DNA of 21,356 nt from NCBI GenBank assembly GCA_017612755.1, contig JAGAFH010000091.1, positions 1 through 21,356 on the forward strand, in the 5' to 3' direction. Source of the stretch: Clostridiales bacterium. Lineage in GTDB: Bacteria; Bacillota; Clostridia; Saccharofermentanales; Saccharofermentanaceae. Positions 14,810 to 21,356 of this stretch are shown one piece after another. The notes under the pieces were generated by a model. The model ran no database searches. It saw nothing but the letters and a program-made list of their open reading frames with translations, and was not told the DNA's origin. Every line of letters starts with the position of its first letter. Position 1 is the stretch's first letter. The position numbers and the translations under genes were made by a program.

Positions 14810-17800
14810 ATGAAAGCCTACTGGAAGACAGTTTTCAGATCCATCAAAAACAGTTTCGCCAGATTTGCCGCCATCCTGGCCATCATCGCATTAGGCGTCG
14901 GCTTTTATTCCGGACTGTCCCTTACGATGCCCTGTTTTCTGGAGACCGGCGACCGTTTTGTAGGAGATCACGACCTCTATGACCTAAGGCTCATATCCAC
15001 CATCGGTTTTGACGATGAAGATATCGAAAAGCTCAAGGGTGCTGACGGGGTGGAAGATGTGTCAGGAGCTTATCTTCAGGATGCCATGGTATATGATCCG
15101 GGTGACCCGGATAAGGTGGTATCCGTTGTAAGGTTCCACTCAGTAACAGAGGGTATCAACATCCCTGAAGTTACGGCAGGGAGGATGCCCCAGGCCGGAA
15201 ACGAAGTGGTGGTAGACGGCTACAGATGCCCTGATTCCATGATAGGGCATAAGCTCTTTATTTCCGAGTCAAATGATAAGGATACGAAGGATGCTTTTTC
15301 CTATACTGAATATACGGTAGTCGGGACAGTCAGATCTCCCTATTATCTTAACTTCCAGAGAGGCACTACTGATGTGGGAGGCGGAACGGTCAACTTCTAC
15401 GCCTATATACCCGAATCCGGATTTGATATGGAATACTACTCCGAATGTTTCGTGGATCTTATCAACGATGATCCTATATATTCTGATGAATATGAAGATT
15501 TTTCCGATATGAAGTCTGATGAGATGGAGATACTTCTTCAGGAGATCATCGACGAAAGATTCCGGGATATGATGGATGAGAAGAGAGAAGAGCTGGAAGA
15601 TGCCAGATCTGAACTTCTTGATGCGCAGGCAGAGGCTCTTGAAGAGCTGGAAGATGCCAGGCAGGAACTGGATGACGCAAGAAATGATATAACCGATGCC
15701 CAAAGCGAACTGGAAGATGCCCGGGCGGAACTGGATGAAGCCGATACCACATTATCTGATGCCAGATCAGATCTTAACGATGCACTGGATGAGATCAACG
15801 AAGGCCAGCAGGCCATAGAAGATGCAGAAGATGAGATCGACCGGCAGGAGCAGGAGCTTTTGTCCCAGGAGCAGCAGCTCAATGATGCCAAGACCCAGCT
15901 GGAGGCCGGGATCGCCACTGTCAATACCACTCTTACCGGCCTTCAGGCTTCAAAGACAGAACTTGATGCCACCATAGAAGAACTTGAAGGCTCCCTTGAA
16001 ACGGTAAATGCTTCCATAGCTGCTATGGAAGAACTGCCAGAAGATGAGAGGGATGCGGATACCCTTACCACCCTTACTGCCCAGAAGACCCAGCTGGAGG
16101 CGGGACTTACCGAAGCACAGACCGCTCTTACACAGGTGGAGGCAGGTATTACCACAGCTACAGCCACTATTACGGATCTTGAGACCCAGCTGGCCCAGGT
16201 CAATGCCGGTCTTTCCCAGGTGGCCTCGGGCAAGGTGACTATAGAGGATGCCAGGGATGAACTGGATGATGCAAGGGCTGACCTGAACGATGGCATAGCC
16301 GAATACGAAAGCGGACTGTCTGACTATAACAGCGGACTTTCAGACTATAACAGCGGCCTGTCTGAATATAACGACGGAGTCCTGGAACTGGAAGACGGTA
16401 TAAAGGATTATAACGACGGCAAAAGAGATTATTACGAAGGGCTTTATGAATACCAGGAGCAGATATCCTCGGGATACAGGGCCCTGGGATTTGGGTATGC
16501 CATGCTGGAAAGCATAGATGATCCCGAGACTTATGTTTTGGACAGAAAGACAAATGTTGGTTATGTTTCTTTTGATAACGATGCCCACATCGTAGACGGT
16601 ATCGCCAGGGTATTCCCCGTATTCTTTTTCGCGCTGGCGGCTCTTGTCTGCTCCACTACCATGCAGAGAATGGTAGCCGATGAGAGGATGCAGATAGGCT
16701 CCATGAGGGCCATGGGTTACAGCGGTCTTTCCATCATAATGAAATACGTGATCTATTCAGGACTTGCTTCCGTTATCGGATGTGTGGCCGGATATCTGGG
16801 GGGAGTTAAGCTCTTTCCCTATGTTATCTGGCAGGTCTACGGCATGATGTACGGTTTTGCACCCATCGTTTTCGTGGGGAGCGTTAAGATATTCCTGCTG
16901 TCTCTTTTCGTATCCTTATTGTGCTCTGTGGGAGTTACGGTGGCAACGGCTGTCTCGGAGCTTTCAGGGACCCCGGCGGAACTTATGAGACCCAAGGCTC
17001 CCCCGGCAGGAAAGAGGATAATACTTGAGAGGATCGGGTTTATATGGAAGAGGCTTAAGTTCACCTATAAGGTCTCCATCAGAAACGTCTTCAGGTTCAA
17101 AAAGAGGATGTGGATGATGATCATCGGGATCGCCGGATGCACCGCCCTTCTTATCACCGGATTCGGCATCAAGGATTCTATCGACGGGATAGTAGACTAC
17201 CAGTATGACAACATCACGGTCTACGATGTGGAGATCGACTTTAAAGATGACACGTCAGTAAGGACCATGGAAAGTGTTAAGAAAGATACGGATGAACATT
17301 TCGGTGTGGGAAGCGAAAGCGCCTTCATAAGGATCGAGAGCGTAACAAGTAACGGACCTGACATCATAAGGGACGTGACCCTCATGGTATCGGACGATCC
17401 GGGTATCGGCAGTGTCCTGAAAGGCATAAGCGGAGAACAGGAGATGCCCTGGCCTTCAGACGGGAAGATAGCCATAAGTTCCAAGCTGGCAGATAAGTGC
17501 GGCATCGGCCCCGGTGACATGATCACACTGTCCTACGGGGATATGGGAGAGACCTTTACGTGTGAAGTGGAATATGTCTTCGAAAACTATATATTCCACT
17601 ATGCTTTCATGAACGGCACCACCTATGAGTCCATGTTCGGCGAAGAGTATGAGCCCACTACCCTTCTGATAACAAGGGAAGGGGATAACTCCCCTGAGGC
17701 GACAGGCGTAACGGATTATGACTACGCTTCCTATATGGCGGGAAATAAGAACGTGAAGTCCTGGAGCGTTGTAAGTGAGATGAGGTCTTCTTTCCGTGAG

Positions 17801-18214
17801 ACCATGAGACAGCTCAATAAAGTAGTCATCCTGGTCATCGGCTGTGCTGCCGCCCTGGCTTTCATAGTCCTTTTCAACCTCAATAACATCAACATTACCG
17901 AGAGGGTCAGGGAGATCGCCACCATAAAGGTCCTGGGGTTCAATAAGCCGGAGACCGGATCTTATTTCTTCAGGGAAAACTTTATCCTTGTGTTTATGGG
18001 ATTTATATTCGGTATCCCTCTGGGGATAGCCCTTCACAGATTCGTTATCGCCCAGATAGAGATGGATACGGTGACATTCATCTGCCGTATATTTCCAATA
18101 AGCTATGTATATTCCCTGGGATTTGTCATCCTGTTCTCGGTGATCGTGGATCTTGTAATGAGAAGGAAGATCAATAAGATCGATATGGCGGAATCACTTA
18201 AGAGCGTAGAGTGA
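14810..18214 (+). CDS. FtsX/MacB-like ABC permease with a very long extracellular coiled coil
   Basis: 1134 residues. TM1 is at about 17-39, followed by an extracellular domain (40-235). A coiled coil of about 310 residues (236-550) is rich in LEDAR.EL and DA..EL heptads and ends in three YNSGLSD/E-type heptads and related YNDG units. TM2-4 are near 599-617, 643-665 and 684-712, forming the first FtsX block (QIGSMRAMGYS). TM5 is at about 768-787, a second extracellular domain spans 790-1000, and TM6-8 (1004-1023, 1057-1078, 1098-1117) carry REIATIKVLGF. Two FtsX blocks in one chain should pair with a dimer of the adjacent ATPase. The gene starts 10 nt after the ATPase stop with no clear ribosome binding site, so coupling is likely. 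It is larger than a plain MacB because of the coiled coil. Role inferred: force transmission to an envelope partner. Confidence 0.93.
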   Translation: MKAYWKTVFRSIKNSFARFAAILAIIALGVGFYSGLSLTMPCFLETGDRFVGDHDLYDLRLISTIGFDDEDIEKLKGADGVEDVSGAYLQDAMVYDPGDPDKVVSVVRFHSVTEGINIPEVTAGRMPQAGNEVVVDGYRCPDSMIGHKLFISESNDKDTKDAFSYTEYTVVGTVRSPYYLNFQRGTTDVGGGTVNFYAYIPESGFDMEYYSECFVDLINDDPIYSDEYEDFSDMKSDEMEILLQEIIDERFRDMMDEKREELEDARSELLDAQAEALEELEDARQELDDARNDITDAQSELEDARAELDEADTTLSDARSDLNDALDEINEGQQAIEDAEDEIDRQEQELLSQEQQLNDAKTQLEAGIATVNTTLTGLQASKTELDATIEELEGSLETVNASIAAMEELPEDERDADTLTTLTAQKTQLEAGLTEAQTALTQVEAGITTATATITDLETQLAQVNAGLSQVASGKVTIEDARDELDDARADLNDGIAEYESGLSDYNSGLSDYNSGLSEYNDGVLELEDGIKDYNDGKRDYYEGLYEYQEQISSGYRALGFGYAMLESIDDPETYVLDRKTNVGYVSFDNDAHIVDGIARVFPVFFFALAALVCSTTMQRMVADERMQIGSMRAMGYSGLSIIMKYVIYSGLASVIGCVAGYLGGVKLFPYVIWQVYGMMYGFAPIVFVGSVKIFLLSLFVSLLCSVGVTVATAVSELSGTPAELMRPKAPPAGKRIILERIGFIWKRLKFTYKVSIRNVFRFKKRMWMMIIGIAGCTALLITGFGIKDSIDGIVDYQYDNITVYDVEIDFKDDTSVRTMESVKKDTDEHFGVGSESAFIRIESVTSNGPDIIRDVTLMVSDDPGIGSVLKGISGEQEMPWPSDGKIAISSKLADKCGIGPGDMITLSYGDMGETFTCEVEYVFENYIFHYAFMNGTTYESMFGEEYEPTTLLITREGDNSPEATGVTDYDYASYMAGNKNVKSWSVVSEMRSSFRETMRQLNKVVILVIGCAAALAFIVLFNLNNINITERVREIATIKVLGFNKPETGSYFFRENFILVFMGFIFGIPLGIALHRFVIAQIEMDTVTFICRIFPISYVYSLGFVILFSVIVDLVMRRKINKIDMAESLKSVE
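16310..16372 (+). repeat. Three tandem 21-bp repeats within the permease gene
   Basis: Units at 16310-16330, 16331-16351 and 16352-16372 begin AGCGG(A/C)CT and end TATAAC, differing at a few positions. Each encodes one heptad of the SGLSDYN type at the end of the coiled coil. A 21-bp unit keeps frame, so gain or loss of units would only change coiled-coil length. Confidence 0.85.
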
Positions 18215-18970
18215 TCACTCTTTTCCCATCCAGCTCTGGTGGTAGTTCTTTTTCCTGTATTCCTCGGGTGTCATACCCGTCTCTTTCTTAAATACCTGGA
18301 TAAAGTGGCTCTGGGAGGAATAACCCAGATAATTGGCGATGGACAGGGAGGACTCGTCCAGATGCCGCAGCATATTCTTAGCGATATCCATCTTCTGGTC
18401 CCTTATGTAGGTGCTTATGGATCTTCCCATCTCCTGTTTGAAGAGCTTACTGAGATAGCTGGGGTTTAAGGAGAGAGCAAAGGCTATGGATTCCACCGTA
18501 AGGTTTTCCCTGATATTGGTCCTTATATAGTCGATGGCCAGGACCACGTGTCTTGAGACAACAGCCTTCTTTACGCTGTTTCTCATCCTGGTGCAGTACT
18601 CAAAAGAGATGGCCTTTTCCAGATCCCAGATCTCGGCCACAGACTTGGCCTTGTCGATCTTTCTGATGAATATATCGCTTAAGGAGTAACTGACGGAGAT
18701 ATCCATTCCCGCCTCAATGCAGAAGCGGCTTATAAGGGCCGTCATGATCACTGCGTGATATTTCTGGTTCGTGAGCTCACTGTCGCTTAGTACGCCCTGC
18801 CTGTTGTTTGAAGGACCTTTTTCCAGATCGTTGAAGAAACCTTCCAGAAGTTCCAGTTCTCCCGAAGAGATAAAATCATAGAAACGTATCTCCCTGTCGT
18901 AGGAGTTTCTGAAGACCTCTGCTTCTCTCTCGTTCAGAAGCTGTTTCTGAAGTTCTTTCTCGATATCCAT
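18215..18970 (-). CDS. AraC-family transcriptional regulator
   Basis: 251 residues. The C-terminal part (about 140-245) has both helix-turn-helix motifs of AraC/XylS regulators: first LTVESIAFALSLNPSYLSKL (157-176), then SIANYLGYSSQSHFIQVFKK (210-229) followed by GMTPEEYR. The N-terminal about 130 residues are helical, with a segment like NQKYHAVIMTALISRFCIEA that I associate with sensor parts of clostridial AraC proteins. It is not the cupin of classic AraC and no ligand pocket can be read. No receiver domain is present. ATG 18970 overlaps the stop of the PPIase gene by one base (TGATG), so the two are translationally coupled. Its stop abuts the permease stop on the opposite strand. Target genes are unknown; the divergent promoter region at 19600-19707 is an obvious candidate. 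Confidence 0.9.
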   Translation of the reverse strand: MDIEKELQKQLLNEREAEVFRNSYDREIRFYDFISSGELELLEGFFNDLEKGPSNNRQGVLSDSELTNQKYHAVIMTALISRFCIEAGMDISVSYSLSDIFIRKIDKAKSVAEIWDLEKAISFEYCTRMRNSVKKAVVSRHVVLAIDYIRTNIRENLTVESIAFALSLNPSYLSKLFKQEMGRSISTYIRDQKMDIAKNMLRHLDESSLSIANYLGYSSQSHFIQVFKKETGMTPEEYRKKNYHQSWMGKE

Positions 18971-19599
18971 CAGTCTATTACCCTGATCTCCGTGATGACA
19001 GGCTGGTATCCGTCTGCCACAGTTCCGTTATCGTCTGTTACGGGAGTGTCTTCACAGATGGCGTCAACGATATCCATACCGTCTGTTACATGTCCGAAAC
19101 CGGCATACTTTCCGTCCAGGAAAAGGCTGTCTTCATGAACGATGAAAAACTGGGAGGAGGCGCTGTTATAGTCCATTCCGTTCCTTGCCATGGAGATGGT
19201 GCCCCTTACATGGGAGATGTCATTTTCGTACCCGTTGGCGGAAAACTCTCCCGTGATGGTCGTGCCGCTTCCTCCGCTTCCTGTTCCCTCGGGATCGCCG
19301 CCCTGGATCATGAATCCGGACTTGATCCTGTGGAAGGTAAGTCCGTTATAAAAACCTGACTCAGCCAGATCGATAAAGTTTGTCACAGTCCTGGGAGCCG
19401 TATCCGCATCAAGCTCAACGGAGATGGTGCCGTAGTCCTGTACCTCTATCTCAACGTGATGAAGTCCTGAAAGGTATTCCTCGCCGTCCGCGTTGGTGGG
19501 CTTGAAGTCATCAGGTGTCTGGTACTTTATACATCCGGTAAGGGCAGACAGAACGAAAAGCCCTGCCAGTACTAATGTCGCGATCTTATTTTTTCTCAT
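18970..19599 (-). CDS. Cyclophilin-type peptidyl-prolyl isomerase, lipoprotein
   Basis: 209 residues. Start ATG 19599 is chosen because GAGG lies about 9 nt upstream and a lipoprotein signal follows (LTGC, Cys23). The frame is open 40 codons further upstream but with no start signal and across the promoter. The mature part (about 50-209) is a cyclophilin: PRTVTNFIDL, FHRIKSGFMIQGGDPEGTGSGG, ISMARN, SQFFI and LDGKYAGFGHV. The Phe, Arg and Gln positions of the active site (FHR, QFF) are kept. It should catalyse proline isomerisation on proteins folding at the outer face of the membrane, where several secreted proteins from this window mature. It is the first gene of a two-gene operon with the AraC regulator. 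Confidence 0.94.
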   Translation of the reverse strand: MRKNKIATLVLAGLFVLSALTGCIKYQTPDDFKPTNADGEEYLSGLHHVEIEVQDYGTISVELDADTAPRTVTNFIDLAESGFYNGLTFHRIKSGFMIQGGDPEGTGSGGSGTTITGEFSANGYENDISHVRGTISMARNGMDYNSASSQFFIVHEDSLFLDGKYAGFGHVTDGMDIVDAICEDTPVTDDNGTVADGYQPVITEIRVID

Positions 19600-19636
19600 A
19601 TAAATATCCTCATTACTCACATGTTTTTGCTCACAG

Positions 19637-19645
19637 ATTATATCA
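19637..19645 (-). promoter_or_regulatory. Extended -10 promoter of the PPIase/AraC operon
   Basis: TGATATAAT on the minus strand is a consensus extended -10 box, identical to that at 10463-10471. Transcription would start near 19630, giving a leader of about 30 nt with a GAGG ribosome binding site. The -35 zone is poor, as is tolerated in extended -10 promoters, and would fall inside the opposing promoter's spacer. Confidence 0.6.
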
Positions 19646-19649
19646 CAAG

Positions 19650-19678
19650 ATGACATTTTCATAAGAAAAATATATAAT
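19650..19678 (+). promoter_or_regulatory. Promoter of the small membrane protein/CAP operon
   Basis: ATGACA at 19650-19655 and TATAAT at 19673-19678 are separated by exactly 17 bp. The expected start near 19685 gives a leader of about 22 nt containing GGAGAAGG. The promoter is only 4 bp from the divergent -10 at 19637-19645. Confidence 0.75.
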
Positions 19679-19707
19679 AAACAGACTAATAAACACGGAG
19701 AAGGTTT

Positions 19708-20187
19708 ATGCTTCAACATTACATAGCTATTTTTCTTATTTCAATGATCCCTCTTATCGAACTCAGAGGAGCACTTATATATGCGGCAGGATTTCAGATC
19801 CCCATGTACCATGCTTTCCCCATCTGCGTTATCGGAAATATGATCCCGGTACCCATCATCTTTTTCTTCGCAAGAAAGGTCCTGGAGTGGGGCGCAGATA
19901 AGCCGGTCATCGGAAAGTTCTTTTCCTGGTGCCTGAAGAAGGGGCACAAGGGAGGAGAAAAGCTGAAGGCCAAAGCCGGAAAGAACGGTCTCTTTATTGC
20001 CCTTCTGCTCTTTGTGGGGATCCCTCTTCCCGGTACGGGCGCCTGGACGGGAACCCTTGCGGCATCCATCCTTGATATGGACTTTAAGACAAGTGTTCTC
20101 GCGGTAATGCTGGGGGTCATCCTGGCAGGAGTCATCATCGGAACATTGAGCTATCTTGGTTTCGGAGTCTGGTTCGGACTGAGCTGA
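19708..20187 (+). CDS. Small multidrug-export family membrane protein (COG2426-like)
   Basis: 159 residues with hydrophobic helices at about 4-27, 36-56, 94-120 and 128-156. The N-terminal motif IPLIELRGALIYA and the later GIPLPGTGAWTG match the family named small multi-drug export protein (COG2426/Sm_multidrug_ex). The family name rests on limited evidence, and the true substrate is not known; the repeated Pro/Gly re-entrant look recalls DedA-type proteins. A Lys-rich cytoplasmic loop (about 77-93, KKGHKGGEKLKAKAGKN) lies in the middle. GGAGAAGG precedes ATG 19708. The CAP-domain gene begins 20 nt after the stop and is probably in the same transcript. Confidence 0.88.
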   Translation: MLQHYIAIFLISMIPLIELRGALIYAAGFQIPMYHAFPICVIGNMIPVPIIFFFARKVLEWGADKPVIGKFFSWCLKKGHKGGEKLKAKAGKNGLFIALLLFVGIPLPGTGAWTGTLAASILDMDFKTSVLAVMLGVILAGVIIGTLSYLGFGVWFGLS

Positions 20188-20207
20188 TAAAAAGGAGAGA
20201 AGATAAT

Positions 20208-21356
20208 ATGGTTAGAAAGACGACAGGAAAGATCACCACGACAGTTACGGCACTTCTTCTTGCCGTCTTTTTGTTTGCGGGCCAGGTCTTTGCAAAAGAG
20301 ATCATCTATGTGGATATCGAGGGCACCTACGATCAGGAGACGGCCCGTGAGATGCTGGATCTGGTAAACGATTTCAGACTGAGCGATGAAGCATACTATC
20401 TGAATATGGATAATACTACTACCACCAGTTATGTGGGAGAGCTGGGCGAGCTTACATATGACTATAACCTGGAAGGCGTCGCCATGCAGAGGGCTTATGA
20501 GATAGCTCTTAATTTCAGGCACCAGTGTCCCGATGGTGGAAGTATATATCAGATCGAGTATAACGGAGTCCACACCAGCGGCGAGAATATCGCCTGCGGT
20601 TCCGGAACAAAGATGGATACTTATGAGAAGGCTTTTCTTGCTTTTAAGGAAGACGATAAGGATTACGAAGGACAGGGTCACAGAAGGAATATGCTAAATC
20701 CCTCCTGGGAAGCTGTAGGCATGGCTCATATCGTGGTCGGAAATGTCCACTACTGGGTCCAGGAGTTTTCGGGTTCCGAAAGCGATAACAACGATTATGT
20801 TGAACCTGTCATGGAAACACGAACCATAACGGATATCCCCTGGGATATCGACGGCCATACTCCCGTAGTATTCCTCGAAAAGGGAACTACCGGAAACTAC
20901 TATTCCGCCTACTACGGTCAGACAAAAGACCTTCCTGCCGTGAATGTGTGGTATACGGCCAATCCCGACCAGGCCATGAAGTCCAATGTCAAGGTCAACG
21001 GTGTTACGTATACCTTTATCACCGGCTACCTGTACGGAGGGCCTGTGCCGGATGACCGGTATTCCATCTCCTGGGAGTCGGAGGACGACACCATAGTAAC
21101 TACGGACGGAAGTACATATACGGTGGTGGGAATAGGCCTTTGTAAGCTTACCTGCAGCGTCTCCATAGGAGATGAGGTGCTGACTTCCGAAATGTATGTA
21201 AACGCCAAGAAGATGCCTCTTTCCAATGACGCTGTTACTATTACTTATGATGCGGGGCCTTATGAATATACGGGATCTCCCATCAAACCGGAAGTATCGG
21301 TAATGTACGGTGATCTTCCTTTGACCGACGGGGTTGACTATAAGGTCCAGTATTCA
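20208..21356 (+). CDS. Secreted CAP/SCP-domain protein with Ig-like region (partial; 3' end off window)
   Basis: 383 codons are present with no stop before the window end. AAAGGAGA (20192-20199) precedes ATG 20208. The signal peptide spans about residues 1-29 (LLLAVFLFAGQVFA). The CAP domain (about 42-190) shows His105 (FRHQCPDGG), GENIACG with Glu126, GHRRNML with His158 and VGNVHYWVQEF. These match the cavity residues of bacterial CAP proteins, which are secreted and mostly of unknown activity. Residues 200-383 look like beta-sandwich modules. The last one (YDAGPYEYTGSPIKPEVSV ... DGVDYKVQY) is the Y-x-G-x-P-x-K-P type repeat common in clostridial surface proteins. More repeats or a wall anchor probably follow outside the window. 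Confidence 0.9.
   Translation, partial: MVRKTTGKITTTVTALLLAVFLFAGQVFAKEIIYVDIEGTYDQETAREMLDLVNDFRLSDEAYYLNMDNTTTTSYVGELGELTYDYNLEGVAMQRAYEIALNFRHQCPDGGSIYQIEYNGVHTSGENIACGSGTKMDTYEKAFLAFKEDDKDYEGQGHRRNMLNPSWEAVGMAHIVVGNVHYWVQEFSGSESDNNDYVEPVMETRTITDIPWDIDGHTPVVFLEKGTTGNYYSAYYGQTKDLPAVNVWYTANPDQAMKSNVKVNGVTYTFITGYLYGGPVPDDRYSISWESEDDTIVTTDGSTYTVVGIGLCKLTCSVSIGDEVLTSEMYVNAKKMPLSNDAVTITYDAGPYEYTGSPIKPEVSVMYGDLPLTDGVDYKVQYS

Overview
The window reads as a chromosomal segment of a Gram-positive, low-to-middle GC anaerobe of the Clostridia, possibly a gut or rumen lineage related to Lachnospiraceae or Oscillospiraceae. The evidence is recJ next to a bifunctional rel, an RNase J, a ProRS with an editing insertion, sigma-A type promoters, Shine-Dalgarno starts, intrinsic terminators, and many secreted cell-wall proteins (choline-binding repeats, 3D domain, SH3b, CAP domain). 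No phage, plasmid, CRISPR, rRNA or tRNA was found. The placement is inferred from gene content only.

Layout. 1-587 (-): start of a polytopic membrane protein, probably a GT-C type glycosyltransferase, cut by the window edge. 649-940 (+): rpsU, too short for routine ORF calling, with a near-consensus promoter and its own terminator. 953-1157: a non-coding island of nested inverted and direct repeats that looks like a REP/MITE-type element. 1237-3111 (+): secreted adhesin-like protein with choline-binding repeats, followed by a terminator. 3223-7780 (+): recJ and rel overlapping by 14 nt. 7781-10454 (-): SH3b/3D-domain wall protein followed by RNase J, convergent with rel with no gap. 10644-10793 (+): a 49-residue single-pass membrane protein. 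10881-18214 (+): proS, a secreted transglutaminase-like/LRR protein, an ABC ATPase and an FtsX-type permease with a roughly 310-residue coiled coil, closely spaced as one operon. 18215-19599 (-): cyclophilin lipoprotein and AraC-type regulator, again convergent with zero gap. 19708-21356 (+): COG2426-type small membrane protein and a secreted CAP-domain protein that runs off the end.

How the genes fit together. Two themes are interleaved: information processing and stress (S21, RecJ, Rel, RNase J, ProRS) and the cell envelope (adhesin, 3D protein, transglutaminase, ABC/permease, lipoprotein PPIase, CAP protein). The most suggestive group is 12586-18214, where a secreted Cys-His-Asp enzyme is encoded just ahead of an ABC transporter whose permease carries a long extracellular coiled coil. 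This recalls FtsEX control of wall enzymes, but the parallel is inference.

Limits. All family names come from motif recognition by eye. No alignment, structure prediction or database search was run, and GC and codon comments are qualitative.
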